Positions 42,416-51,982 of a stretch of 64,000 bases of DNA are shown piece by piece; position 1 is the first letter of the stretch, and every line of letters starts with the position of its first letter. Made by a program: the position numbers and the translations under genes. This stretch comes from DASRHT01 sp035293765 (GTDB lineage Bacteria; Chloroflexota; Ktedonobacteria; Ktedonobacterales; Ktedonobacteraceae): the NCBI GenBank assembly GCA_035293765.1, contig DATGMF010000082.1, positions 1 through 64,000 on the forward strand, written 5' to 3'. The notes beneath the pieces were generated by a model that was not told the origin of the DNA, did no database searches, and was given only the letters and a program-made list of their open reading frames with translations.

Positions 42416-45397
42416 CTAAAACTCGCCTTCTCTTCCTTGCTCATCATTACGGGGAAATTGGCTCTGCCGTCGATTAGCCGCCTGCTTGTGCAAAAACTCG
42501 TCGCGGGCGCGTTCCTCCGCCATGATGTCATCGGCTTCGGCGGAGAGCGAGTGGCCTTCGTCGTCAGAGCGGCCTCCGTTGTCGATGATTTCACGGGCGC
42601 GCCCACTTACTTCGGCGCGTCCGATGATGCCGTGCTCCTCCAGCAGATCGATCAGGCGGGCCGCGCGCGAGTAACCGATGCGCAGGCGGCGCTGCAAGAG
42701 CGAAATCGAGGCTCGCCCGTATTCGCGTACAATTTCCTCGGCTTTATCTAATAGCTCGTCGTCCAGCTCAAATTCGTCGGAAGGCTCATCTTTAATCTCC
42801 CAGCCAGGCTCTACCTGCGAGGGAGGCACAGCGGAATCGGGGGGGATGTTATTGTTAACCAGAGCTGTATGTTCAATAATTTGTTGCTTCCAGTACTCCA
42901 CCAGCGCCATAGCCTCATCATCGGCTAGAAATGCGCCCTGAATGCGCTCAGGACGGCCTGCATCGGCTGGCAGGTAGAGCATATCGCCGCGACCAAGCAG
43001 ACGCTCAGCGCCGCCCATATCGATGATTGTGCGCGAGTCCACCGAGGAACTGACCATAAAGGAGATGCGCGTCGGGATGTTGGCTTTGATTAAGCCCGTA
43101 ATCACATCGACGGAGGGGCGCTGAGTCGCGATTACCAGGTGGATGCCGGTCGCGCGCGCCAGTTGAGCCAGGCGACAGATCATCGACTCGACTTCTTCCG
43201 GGGCCGCCATCATCAGATCCGCCAGTTCATCAATAACGATGACTATCGCGGGCAGGTTGTTAAGCGAAGTATCACCGCTCCCTATCTTCTCAAAGCGCAA
43301 TTTGCGGTAGCTATCCAGGTTGCGCACATTCAATTGCGAAAAGAGGCGATAGCGCCGCTCCATCTCGTTAATAGCGTTGCGCAGCAGCGGAACTACCTTA
43401 TCCACTTCGGTGACAACAGGTGAGAGCAGATGGGGGATGCCATTATACATGTTCAATTCCACCATCTTGGGGTCCACCATCAACATGCGTACATCATCGG
43501 GGGTGGCCTGAGTGAGAATGCTGGCGATAATGGTATTGATGCATACGCTTTTACCCGCTCCTGTTGCGCCCGCAATCAGCAGGTGCGGCATCCTTGACAG
43601 ATCGCCCACACGGACCTGGCCTGCGACATCTCTGCCCAAAACTATTGCCAGCTTTGATTTAGCTTTTGCGGCCAGGTATTCTTTGCTTTCCAGCACTTCG
43701 CGCAGGGTGACGAGGCGGCTGTTCTTGTTAGGAATCTCGACGCCAACGTAGGGGCGACCGGGGACGGGGGCCTCCATGCGAATCGTTTTGGCCTCCAGCA
43801 CCAGGGCAAGGTCGTTTTGCAGGGCCATGATGCGGCTGACGCGTGTGCGCACCTCATAGACAATATTGCCGGTGGCATCCCTCACCGGGACCATTTTGCC
43901 CGTTTTATCGTCCAGTTTCATCGCAGGCTTGCCGGTCGGACGAATGCCGAAGCGAATCACAGTTGGCCCAATACTGATATCCTCCTGCCTGACCTCGGCG
44001 TCAACGCGGAAGCTGCGCAGCGTCTCCTGAATCGTTCTTGCCAGACCGGCGGTATCGTCCCCCAGCAGGTGCAGCTTGACATCGTCTGGATTGTGCAGCA
44101 GCGATAGATCAGGCAACTTCCAGGGTGAGACGATCTGAGGGGCTGATTTTACTGAGCGCGATTTAGGTTGCTGCTTCAGCAGGCGGGGATTAGGCGCGAG
44201 CGGTTCCATAGAGCCACGAGAGCCACGCGCATTGGGAAAATCTCTTATCGTCTCTTCAAAGGGTAGCACACGTTGTTGCGCTCCTCGCACAGAGTCCGCA
44301 TGCTCGTCCTCATCAAGCGGTTGCGGTGTGCGCGGCCCGTGCAGCACCAGCCCCACCTCTTGCTTATGCACATTAATATCGTTCAGTGGGTCCTCTTCAT
44401 CGAAATCCGGCTCGAACTCGATGGTTTCTTCGTCATCATCTTCATATTCATCGTCGATTAGTCGCCGTCCCGCCCGCGCGGATTGCGCCGCTTTACGAGC
44501 AGACACGGGGGGATTAGATGCGGCCACGCCGTAACGGCTATATTGGGGACGCTGCCCAAGAAAAGGGGAGAGGTCATTTTCTCTATCGGCAGGCGGTCGA
44601 GGCGGGTCCGAGATCAGGTGCATGATAAAGCGACCGGCCCCCAGGATCTGCCCAAATGTGATACGGAACGCGATAACGATAGATATCAATATCAAGCCGA
44701 GAATCGTTACATGGCCGATGGCGGCAGGCCATCCCAGCAGAAAGCCTGCCAGGAATTCTCCCAGCACGCCAGCCGCCATCGGCCCAAAGATCAGGCGACT
44801 CTCGATCAGTAATAGCAGCCAGACGCAGGTCAGGCCGATCACCATTGACCAGCGAATAAAGTGCTGGTTGCGTATGCCTTCGACCAGATGAGCCAGAGCA
44901 TAGGCAACGAGTCCGAGGGAGAGGAGATAAGCCGCCCAGCCAAAAAAAGTCAGAAAGAACTTATAGAACCCGCTCAAAATGGGAGCCGTGCGGAAAACCG
45001 TCAGCGAAGCCAGTAGCAGAAGGGTCAAAAAGAGTAGCAGACCGCCCAGAATGACCTGCTGATGATGCGCTTCCAGGCCGCTCCATTTGTCGTATGCCCA
45101 TTTGATAAATTGCGTATCCTTTGGTTCGGCAGAAGGCGGACCCGAGCGGCTGGATGGCGGGTTTTTCCTGGCACTGGCAGCGGACTTACCGCGTTGGGAA
45201 GACTGCTTCGTCCCGGTGGCTCCGCGTGAGCCTTGCCGGGAAGCGGATACATTAGAGCGTTGCTCAACGTGCGTACTTTGAGCACTTTGCGAACCAACGC
45301 TGCCTGCCGCTCTGCTCACGCGTGAGGAGCCGCGCTCTATGCTCGGCACAATGCGCTCGCCACGCTTGCTTCCTTTGCTTTGACCACTGCCCGCCAT
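42416..45397 (-). CDS. ftsK: DNA translocase FtsK/SpoIIIE
   Basis: This 993-aa protein has a Ser/Arg/Gln-rich N-terminus of ~95 residues, four to five TM helices at about 113-246, an acidic and Pro-rich linker to ~420, an alpha/beta motor with Walker A GATGAGKS (610-617) and Walker B VIVIDELADL, and a C-terminal gamma winged helix (about 870-935, DKAEEIVREYGRASISLLQR) that reads chromosome polarity sequences. A charged tail of ~60 residues follows. It pumps DNA through the division septum and aids dimer resolution. GAGGGAGGG precedes the start. Confidence 0.96.
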   Translation of the reverse strand: MAGSGQSKGSKRGERIVPSIERGSSRVSRAAGSVGSQSAQSTHVEQRSNVSASRQGSRGATGTKQSSQRGKSAASARKNPPSSRSGPPSAEPKDTQFIKWAYDKWSGLEAHHQQVILGGLLLFLTLLLLASLTVFRTAPILSGFYKFFLTFFGWAAYLLSLGLVAYALAHLVEGIRNQHFIRWSMVIGLTCVWLLLLIESRLIFGPMAAGVLGEFLAGFLLGWPAAIGHVTILGLILISIVIAFRITFGQILGAGRFIMHLISDPPRPPADRENDLSPFLGQRPQYSRYGVAASNPPVSARKAAQSARAGRRLIDDEYEDDDEETIEFEPDFDEEDPLNDINVHKQEVGLVLHGPRTPQPLDEDEHADSVRGAQQRVLPFEETIRDFPNARGSRGSMEPLAPNPRLLKQQPKSRSVKSAPQIVSPWKLPDLSLLHNPDDVKLHLLGDDTAGLARTIQETLRSFRVDAEVRQEDISIGPTVIRFGIRPTGKPAMKLDDKTGKMVPVRDATGNIVYEVRTRVSRIMALQNDLALVLEAKTIRMEAPVPGRPYVGVEIPNKNSRLVTLREVLESKEYLAAKAKSKLAIVLGRDVAGQVRVGDLSRMPHLLIAGATGAGKSVCINTIIASILTQATPDDVRMLMVDPKMVELNMYNGIPHLLSPVVTEVDKVVPLLRNAINEMERRYRLFSQLNVRNLDSYRKLRFEKIGSGDTSLNNLPAIVIVIDELADLMMAAPEEVESMICRLAQLARATGIHLVIATQRPSVDVITGLIKANIPTRISFMVSSSVDSRTIIDMGGAERLLGRGDMLYLPADAGRPERIQGAFLADDEAMALVEYWKQQIIEHTALVNNNIPPDSAVPPSQVEPGWEIKDEPSDEFELDDELLDKAEEIVREYGRASISLLQRRLRIGYSRAARLIDLLEEHGIIGRAEVSGRAREIIDNGGRSDDEGHSLSAEADDIMAEERARDEFLHKQAANRRQSQFPRNDEQGREGEF

Positions 45398-45447
45398 TAC
45401 AGGTTTCCCTCCCTCATTAGAAAGAGTTTGATTGCAACAGTATGATT

Positions 45448-45476
45448 ATGATAGCGCAGATGTTCCAGAGAAGCAA
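45448..45476 (-). promoter_or_regulatory. Predicted ftsK promoter
   Basis: On the minus strand TTGCTT (45476-45471) and TATCAT (45453-45448) are spaced by 17 bp, about 50 bp upstream of the ftsK start. Confidence 0.5.
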
Positions 45477-45552
45477 TAGGGCAAATGTCTACGTAGGAGC
45501 TAGTGGGAGCAAAAAAAGCGTCCGAGAGACCCCTAGATACTGCCGCCCACCT

Positions 45553-45588
45553 CTTCGTAGGGACGCGCTGAAGCGGGTCCCTACGAAG
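45553..45588. repeat. Short palindromic repeat with GTAGGGAC ends
   Basis: CTTCGTAGGGAC (45553-45564) pairs perfectly with GTCCCTACGAAG (45577-45588), with a further CGC/GCG pair inside the 12-nt loop and TTTTTGG immediately after. It looks like a plus-strand Rho-independent terminator, but no plus-strand gene ends nearby. Its GTAGGGAC arm is the same sequence that begins the 24-bp terminal repeats at 28769, so I treat it as a dispersed genomic repeat. Confidence 0.6.
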
Positions 45589-45599
45589 TTTTTGGACAT

Positions 45600-45630
45600 A
45601 GAGAAGTGATGAGAATCTCATCACTTCTCT
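45600..45630 (-). terminator. Hairpin downstream of RNase J
   Basis: AGAGAAGTGATGAG (45600-45613) pairs perfectly over 14 bp with CTCATCACTTCTCT (45617-45630) around an AAT loop, 16 bp after the RNase J stop codon. No U-tract follows on the minus strand, so it may act as a 3' stabiliser as well as a terminator. Confidence 0.65.
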
Positions 45631-45645
45631 ACCCTGCTTGATAGC

Positions 45646-47310
45646 TTAGACTTCCATCACCACCGGCAGGATCATCGGGCGGCGGCGGGTCTTTTCATAA
45701 AGAAACTCGCTCAGCGTATGCTTGATTTTGTCTTTGACGAACGACCAGTCGGAGCCGTGACGTCCGTCCAGACCGATGAATGACTCCAGAATGCGTTCGC
45801 GGGCACTCTCAAGCAGCTCTTCGGCATCACGCATATAGACAAATCCGCGCGAAACGATGTCGGGGCCTGCCAGCGGCTGTCCAGTCTCTTTATCGATGGT
45901 CAGAACTGCCATCAAGATGCCATCTTGCGATAGCACTTTGCGGTCACGCAGCACGATCTGCCCAACATCACCCACGCCCAGGCCATCCACAAAAACATTG
46001 CCACTGGTCGTATGGTCGGTCAGTGCGATCCCGTCGGGAGAGACCTCAATCATGTCGCCATCTTCCGCCACCACAATATGTTCGCCGGGAATACCAAGTG
46101 AATGCGCGAGCTTGGCATGGAGCACCAGTTGACGATATTCACCGTGAATGGGCACAAAGAAGCGGGGACGCAACAGCGAGATCATCAGCTTCAGCTCTTC
46201 CTGCGCGCCATGGCCCGAAACGTGTACATTCGAGATGCCCTGATAGAACACCTCAGCTCCCTGGCGAAACAGGCTGTTGATCGTCCGATGTACCATTTTC
46301 TCGTTGCCAGGTACGGGCGTGGCAGAGAGAATGACCGTATCACCGGACTGGATGCGCACCAGGCGATGATCCTCGTTAGCAATGCGGGTCAGCGCCGAGG
46401 TAGGCTCGCCCTGGCTGCCGGTACAGATGATTACTACCTGCTCCGGCTCAAATTTGTTGATATCCTCGGCTCGGATCAGCATCCCTTTGGGAATATTCAG
46501 GTAGCCAAGCTCAACCGCCATCTGTACGTTGTTGACCATGCTGCGACCAACAAGCGCGACAAAACGCTCGTAGCGCGTCGCCGTATCCACCACCTGCTGT
46601 ACGCGCGAGATCAGCGATGCAAAAGTCGCGATGAGAATACGTCCGGGGGCGTTAGCAAAGATTTTGTCGAGCGAATCGTTAATCACGCGCTCGGACGGCG
46701 TATAGCCGGGAGCCTCCACACGCGTGCTATCGCCCATCATCAGCAGGACACCTTCGTTGCCGATGCGGCCTAGCGTGCCGATGTCGGCGGGTTTGCCATC
46801 AACAGGCGTGTAGTCAAACTTGTAATCGCCCGTGTGGACCACAGTGCCGATGGGAGTGCGAATAACAATCCCAACCGCGTCAGGAATGCTATGATTGACG
46901 CGAAAGAACTCCGCCAGCAACTCGCCTAGCTCTAGCTGGTCACCTGGAGTTACAATGGTGATCGTCGCCTTCTCAAGCAAGCGGTGCTCTTTGAGCTTCA
47001 CGCTGATTAAACCATGTGTCAGACGGGTGGCGTAGACAGGCGGAAAATCAAGCGCAGGTAGAATGTAGGGGAGGCCACCAACATGATCTTCATGACCGTG
47101 GGTAATGAGGATACCGCGTATACGGTGTTTCTTATCGGCGAGATAGCTCGTATCAGGGATAACCAGGTCAACACCAAACATTTCCTCATCGGGGAACATC
47201 ACCCCGGCATCAATGATGATTATGTCGTTGCCGTACTCAACGACCATCATATTCTTTCCGACTTCCCCCAGACCTCCTAGCGGGACAAGCCGAATTTTTT
47301 CTGTTGTCAA
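45646..47310 (-). CDS. rnj: Ribonuclease J
   Basis: The protein is 554 aa when started at TTG 47310 (then MTTEKIRLVPLGGLGEVGKN), matching the usual RNase J length of about 555; AGGAGG lies 11 bases upstream, a slightly long gap. Metal ligands are in LITHGHEDHVGG, with HTGDYKFD and the C-terminal IHGEYRQL. The beta-CASP domain includes ICTGSQGEP. It degrades and matures RNA as a 5' exonuclease and endonuclease. The open frame to GTG 47349 reads over the ribosome binding site and is not used. Confidence 0.93.
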   Translation of the reverse strand: MTTEKIRLVPLGGLGEVGKNMMVVEYGNDIIIIDAGVMFPDEEMFGVDLVIPDTSYLADKKHRIRGILITHGHEDHVGGLPYILPALDFPPVYATRLTHGLISVKLKEHRLLEKATITIVTPGDQLELGELLAEFFRVNHSIPDAVGIVIRTPIGTVVHTGDYKFDYTPVDGKPADIGTLGRIGNEGVLLMMGDSTRVEAPGYTPSERVINDSLDKIFANAPGRILIATFASLISRVQQVVDTATRYERFVALVGRSMVNNVQMAVELGYLNIPKGMLIRAEDINKFEPEQVVIICTGSQGEPTSALTRIANEDHRLVRIQSGDTVILSATPVPGNEKMVHRTINSLFRQGAEVFYQGISNVHVSGHGAQEELKLMISLLRPRFFVPIHGEYRQLVLHAKLAHSLGIPGEHIVVAEDGDMIEVSPDGIALTDHTTSGNVFVDGLGVGDVGQIVLRDRKVLSQDGILMAVLTIDKETGQPLAGPDIVSRGFVYMRDAEELLESARERILESFIGLDGRHGSDWSFVKDKIKHTLSEFLYEKTRRRPMILPVVMEV

Positions 47311-47442
47311 AGTATAAAGAACCTCCTGACCACACCATATGTGTAGCACCTATCAAGAAAAACGTCTCTATTGGTATATCTATCTTCACTCCTGTCTCTC
47401 CCTCAGGAGTAAATGCCAAATAAATAAGATTATGCCATTAAA

Positions 47443-47471
47443 ATTCTACCATAGGAACTTACTAAATACAA
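47443..47471 (-). promoter_or_regulatory. Predicted rnj promoter
   Basis: On the minus strand TTGTAT (47471-47466) and TAGAAT (47448-47443) are spaced by 17 bp, giving an rnj leader of about 125 nt. Confidence 0.6.
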
Positions 47472-47739
47472 GCACCTACCCACCCCCTGAGGCACCCTCC
47501 GCCATCCCATTGTATCGTGCCAACCCACCTACGCTTTAATTTTCGTCCCTCCACTGCTTCTCCTAATTAAAACAAAGTAGCAAGCAATTTTATGCCTGGT
47601 ATTCCCTATTACTAGCAACCAACTTTTGTGATACTATCATCAGCTACCTGTATTATATGGTAATATAGTAATGTTTCCTTTGCTGAGCTTCATGGCTGAA
47701 GCTCATGTATTGCTTAGAAGCACTTTAAAAGGAGTGGCT
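47472..47739. other. Intergenic region between rnj and the P450 gene
   Basis: About 270 bases, AT-rich towards the P450 side. It should hold the P450 promoter; TACTAT/TATTAT-like -10 candidates occur near 47632-47655, but I could not choose one. An ATG at 47671 opens the P450 frame 23 codons early, without a ribosome binding site. No gene seen. Confidence 0.35.
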
Positions 47740-48882
47740 ATGGTAGAAAATGGCATCGTCACCTACGATCCTCTTTATCCTCACGCGTGGTACCAGCACA
47801 TGCAAAGAACAGCTCCGGTCTTTTATAACCAGCAACATCGTTCATGGCATGTTTTCCGCTATAGAGACGTACAACGTATATTGCTAGATCCCACCTCTTT
47901 TTCCTCCAGGATAGATATAGGGCGTGGGATGGAGAAGAGCCTGGTGTTTATCGATCCCCCTCGTCACCGCTCGTTACGCAATCTCATCACGCAGCGTTTT
48001 ACCCCGCGAACGGTCGCACAACTTGAACCGCGCATCACCGCTATTGTGCATGAACTCCTGGATGAAGTTACTGCTCAGGGAAAAATGGATGTCGTTGATG
48101 ATCTGGCCCATCCATTACCCACCATTGTCATTGCGGAACTGCTTGGCATATCGGCGGAGGACCGCACGCAATTCAGAGTATGGTCCGATGCCGTGCTGGA
48201 ACAAAGCATCTCACCCGAACAAAGCGAGCAATTAGGTAGAGAAATGGGAGGATATTTCTTACGGGAAATTGAGCAACGCCGCCGAAACCCTGGGAACGAT
48301 CTGATCAGTGAGCTATTAGCCGCTAACATCGATGGAGAGCGGCTCAGTCAAGAGGATATACTGAGTTTTTGCATTCTTCTTCTGGTAGCAGGCAACGAGA
48401 CCACAACAACCCTGCTCGGGAATGCTATGGTCTGCTTCGACGAATTTCCAGAAGCTATGCAGGCAGTACAGGCGGACCTTTCCTTGCTTCCCGATGCCAT
48501 TGAGGAAGTGCTGCGTTATCGTTCTCCCATTAATTCCGTCGCTCGCATTGCTACCTGTGATATTTCCATTGGCGACCAGGAGATCAAAGCAGGCAGCTTT
48601 GTTAATGTCTCTCCGCCTGCCGCAAATTGCGATGAGACCGAGTTTCCAAACGCGCTCCAATTCGATATCAAAAGATCCCCCAATCGACATCTTGGCTTTG
48701 GTTATGGCATTCATTTTTGCATTGGCGCGCCACTTGCTCGCCTGGAGGCAAAAATTGCGCTTACCGCTATGTTCGAGAGACTTTCTGATATTCAGCGCAT
48801 GCGGGACATACCACTTGAGCCGATTGTTGGCTCAGGTACTTTTGGCATAAAACATTTCCCCATTACATTTAAAGCGCAATAG
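47740..48882 (+). CDS. Cytochrome P450 (bacterial class I type)
   Basis: The enzyme is 380 aa from ATG 47740, which has AAAAGGAG upstream. The I-helix oxygen motif is LLVAGNETTTT (near 215-224), the K-helix ExxR is E256-R259, and the heme-thiolate loop is GFGYGIHFCIG with Cys327. The usual ANRDP motif before the meander reads ANCDET, an odd change. It needs a ferredoxin and reductase from elsewhere. The substrate is unknown and no biosynthetic cluster is next to it. Confidence 0.93.
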   Translation: MVENGIVTYDPLYPHAWYQHMQRTAPVFYNQQHRSWHVFRYRDVQRILLDPTSFSSRIDIGRGMEKSLVFIDPPRHRSLRNLITQRFTPRTVAQLEPRITAIVHELLDEVTAQGKMDVVDDLAHPLPTIVIAELLGISAEDRTQFRVWSDAVLEQSISPEQSEQLGREMGGYFLREIEQRRRNPGNDLISELLAANIDGERLSQEDILSFCILLLVAGNETTTTLLGNAMVCFDEFPEAMQAVQADLSLLPDAIEEVLRYRSPINSVARIATCDISIGDQEIKAGSFVNVSPPAANCDETEFPNALQFDIKRSPNRHLGFGYGIHFCIGAPLARLEAKIALTAMFERLSDIQRMRDIPLEPIVGSGTFGIKHFPITFKAQ

Positions 48883-48959
48883 TAATAATGCAGCATTGGC
48901 AGGTAGTCGGAAGCCGAAGGCAAACGCTTCATATACGGGTGTCTGCCTTCGACTGCCGA

Positions 48960-49466
48960 TTACAGCACATGTGTAACCCTCAGTACGATGAATGCGACAA
49001 TGAGCAGGACTATCAGGGCAATGGCCGCAATCATAAAATAGGTAATGCGGCGATCAAGCCTGACCTTGCCGCCCGGGAGGGCTTTGCGCAGTTCCGCACG
49101 TCTCTCCTCAAGACGCTGCTTGCGGCGCGTAATCCTTTTCTGGCGCTGTTGCTGCAACGTCTCCATCTTCTGCTGCCCAGCATATGGACCCGCTCCCATC
49201 TGCTGCATGCGGCGGCGCATGGTACGGTTGTAGCTCTCGATTTGCTGCTGATTGGGATCTCTGCTGGTCGGAGGCGGTTTAGGCAACGTCGATTTCGCTC
49301 CTGGCACTGCCGTGCCGCCTGCACGCGGCTTCTCATCTTTGCGTTTCCTGTCAACGCTTCTTTTCGCTTCAGCAGAGGCCGGCTGGCTCGGCTGTACTGG
49401 CTTTTCAGCGCCACCATCTGGCGGCCTTTCCCCCTGCTTCTGCCTCGATGAGCGTTCTTTCGCCAT
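48960..49466 (-). CDS. Basic tail-anchored single-TM protein
   Basis: This 168-aa protein of unknown function has a long hydrophilic N-terminal part rich in Lys, Arg, Gln and Pro, with a probable coiled coil (KMETLQQQRQKRITRRKQRL). A single TM helix at the C-terminus (about 146-165) leaves only a few residues outside. Tail-anchored basic proteins may bind nucleic acid or ribosomes at the membrane, but this is speculation. It follows the CCA-adding enzyme gene by 74 bp on the same strand. Confidence 0.7.
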   Translation of the reverse strand: MAKERSSRQKQGERPPDGGAEKPVQPSQPASAEAKRSVDRKRKDEKPRAGGTAVPGAKSTLPKPPPTSRDPNQQQIESYNRTMRRRMQQMGAGPYAGQQKMETLQQQRQKRITRRKQRLEERRAELRKALPGGKVRLDRRITYFMIAAIALIVLLIVAFIVLRVTHVL

Positions 49467-49540
49467 GATAAAACCCTTTCCTTAAATAATGCGTTAGTAG
49501 TGCGTCTCTACTTGACGTCTCGATACTGAATAGGAGGTAG

Positions 49541-50914
49541 CTACAGATGCTGCTGCTGAATATACTCCCGAGCCAGACGCGCCGCTTCCTCTTTATCATC
49601 TGGCCGCAGCATGCCATCAATGACCAGGCCCAGCAGGTATTCTTTGATGGGACGCAGCCACGGACCGGGGCCACGCTCAAACATCTCCATCAACTCTTTC
49701 CCATCAAGCGGGCTCTTCAGCGGAACCCGCTCGGCCTCCTCTTTCAAACGCTGGCAACGCTCGGCCAGTTCCATGACCCGCGCATTGGCGCGCGCGACTT
49801 TATCCACGCGATAACTCGTGATATCGGCGCGCGAAAGATCGAGCAGATCAGGCAATGTATTGCCACTCTCAAGCATCAAGCGTCGTACGGCGCCGTCGGT
49901 CCATTCCGCAGTATAAGCGTTGGCTCGCATATGCAAGCGCACAAGGAGAGAGATACTCTCGATAAAATCGCGGTCGAAATGGAGCCGTTTGAGGATATCA
50001 CGAGCCATATGCGCACCGATATCTTCGTGCTGAAAGAAATGCACCTTGTTATCCTCAACGGTTTTAGTGCGCGGCTTGGCGATATCATGCAGCAATGCGC
50101 TCCATCGAGTGGCTAAACGCGGAGATGAGCGTTCAACAACCCGCAGAACGTGCGTATACACATCTTTGGTCGAGACTGACCGGGGCTGTGGCTGCTGCGA
50201 GACGCCGCGTAGCTCCAGCACCTCAGGAATGATCCAGCGCATCAGATCAAGCTCCACCAGCAGGTCGATTCCCCTGGCGGGATGTGGTGAGAGCAGCAGC
50301 TTGTTCATCTCATCGCGAATACGCTCGCGGCTGATCTTTTGCAGCTTCGAGGACTGACGCTCTATCGAGCGGCGCGTCTCTTCTTCAATACTGAAGCCTA
50401 GCTGGGCCGCGAAGCGCACGGCCCGTAACAGACGAAGGGGATCTTCGTCGAAGCGTTTGTCTGGTTCATTGCCAACGGCGCGCAGGATATGCATCTCCAG
50501 GTCCTGCTTCCCTCCAAAGGGATCAATGATATGCCCATTAAGAGGGTCGCGGGCCATCGCATTAATCGTGAAATCGCGGCGCAGTAAATCCTCTTCCAAC
50601 CTGTCTCCGAAGCACACCTCTGGCTTGCGCGACTCTGGATTGTAGCGTTCGGTGCGAAAGGTCGTGATTTCAACGATATTCTCTTCATAATGGAGACGCA
50701 CCGTGCCGAAACGTTCGCCGACCAGCACCACTGCGGTCGGCTGCGTGGAAGCAACCAGGCGTTTGATCTCATCGGGTCGCGCGTCGGTTGTCAGATCCGC
50801 ATCACCGGACTGCGCACGGTGGAGTAGCACATCGCGAACCGTCCCCCCAACCATATAAAGTTGTTTCTGCTGAGCGCGAAAAAGTTGCGCCAGAGTAATA
50901 ATAATGTCTAACAT
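49541..50914 (-). CDS. cca: CCA-adding tRNA nucleotidyltransferase / poly(A) polymerase family
   Basis: This 457-aa class II nucleotidyltransferase has the GG motif MVGGTVRDVLL, the catalytic aspartates in SGDADLTT, RRDFTINAMA, and RFDEDPLRLLRAVRFAAQLGF in the neck. An HD domain follows (LLHDIAKPRTK, HEDIGAHMA). It adds or repairs the 3' CCA of tRNA; a poly(A) polymerase role cannot be excluded by sequence. The ribosome binding site is weak. Confidence 0.92.
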   Translation of the reverse strand: MLDIIITLAQLFRAQQKQLYMVGGTVRDVLLHRAQSGDADLTTDARPDEIKRLVASTQPTAVVLVGERFGTVRLHYEENIVEITTFRTERYNPESRKPEVCFGDRLEEDLLRRDFTINAMARDPLNGHIIDPFGGKQDLEMHILRAVGNEPDKRFDEDPLRLLRAVRFAAQLGFSIEEETRRSIERQSSKLQKISRERIRDEMNKLLLSPHPARGIDLLVELDLMRWIIPEVLELRGVSQQPQPRSVSTKDVYTHVLRVVERSSPRLATRWSALLHDIAKPRTKTVEDNKVHFFQHEDIGAHMARDILKRLHFDRDFIESISLLVRLHMRANAYTAEWTDGAVRRLMLESGNTLPDLLDLSRADITSYRVDKVARANARVMELAERCQRLKEEAERVPLKSPLDGKELMEMFERGPGPWLRPIKEYLLGLVIDGMLRPDDKEEAARLAREYIQQQHL

Positions 50915-51117
50915 GCTAAATTAATGCATTCTGCTTCGTTGTGAGTCTGCTAAATAACGGGAAGTTACCCATTGCCGATGACCAGCGAGGCCATCTAAAG
51001 AGCAAGCCGAGCCAGACCAGATGGTATTCCGTTCCCATCTTTATAATGGGACTATTGTATCATGTTCGAATAGCTCCTTTAAAGAGGGTGGGGCAGATGA
51101 ATTTTTTAGATGTGATG

Positions 51118-51190
51118 AACATATGTGCTAATATCTCTTGACTGGAACATTTATTCTGGTATACTTGAAGAAAATATGTTCTAAACATAT
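51118..51190 (+). promoter_or_regulatory. Promoter with repeated AACATAT half-sites
   Basis: TTGACT (51138-51143) and TATACT (51160-51165) are spaced by 16 bp, upstream of the 51210 gene. The promoter is bracketed by AACATATGT (51118-51126) and by the inverted pair ATATGTT-cta-AACATAT (51174-51190), which falls on the likely transcript start. The pattern suggests a repressor site. Confidence 0.6.
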
Positions 51191-51209
51191 CTAGATTGGA
51201 GGAACCGTC

Positions 51210-51887
51210 ATGGGAACAACTGAGATCAGGAGACAGGCACGACCAATCCAGCACGACGTAGAGGACGATGATTCACTTTATATCACACGAATGCCCAGTA
51301 GCACAAGGAGATACAGAACTGCCCCGCCGCCTGTAGCAGCCGATACGCTCGAAGGGCCGATTACGGAGGAGAGAATGTTTATCCAGCATCGCCGCTCCAG
51401 TCTGAAGCGACCGCACACGAGTGGCGTGGCTTCAAACGCGGTCAAACCTCCTAAAACCGATGAATTGCCGGGACGGAGGCGCTTTCCACTGGTGGCTATT
51501 GGTATAGGCATGATGGTTATGATTCTAATTGTTATATGCTTGAGCGCCTGGAACTCGTGGTGGCATACCTATCAAGACGATCAGCAATTTGGTCGTCCGC
51601 GTACGTTCCAGATGGATGCGGTGGTAGGGCATGAAGATAGTCCGAGCAACCCCACCCATTTTATCTTTATTAATTTGCACCGCCATATAGAGATTATTGA
51701 GATACCAGGGGGCAATGTCGCTCATACGCATATCTATTCCGGTCCGATTCTCTTTGGCGATGGGCAAGATCTTACCCCTGTCACCGGTGAAATCCGCGAT
51801 ATCAATGGCAGACGCGACCTGGTTGTACATATCCAGGATCAACAAATTGTGTTTATTAACGATGGCACGACTTTTCGTCCACAATGA
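51210..51887 (+). CDS. Single-TM protein of unknown function
   Basis: This 225-aa protein has a disordered, basic N-terminal cytoplasmic part of ~90 residues, one TM helix (FPLVAIGIGMMVMILIVICL), and an external C-terminal domain of ~110 residues that looks beta-rich (HFIFINLHRHIEIIEIPGGN ... HTHIYSGPILFGDG). Four His residues near NLHRHIEI and HTHIYSG could bind metal. GGAGG precedes the ATG. The family is not recognised. Confidence 0.75.
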   Translation: MGTTEIRRQARPIQHDVEDDDSLYITRMPSSTRRYRTAPPPVAADTLEGPITEERMFIQHRRSSLKRPHTSGVASNAVKPPKTDELPGRRRFPLVAIGIGMMVMILIVICLSAWNSWWHTYQDDQQFGRPRTFQMDAVVGHEDSPSNPTHFIFINLHRHIEIIEIPGGNVAHTHIYSGPILFGDGQDLTPVTGEIRDINGRRDLVVHIQDQQIVFINDGTTFRPQ

Positions 51888-51982
51888 CGAGCATGGCAAA
51901 ATGGCTGCGCAACTGCGTCGTGCAAGAATTATCTCCTCTAAGCAAGAATGCGGTACAATATTAGCAAAAAAGGGGATGATTT

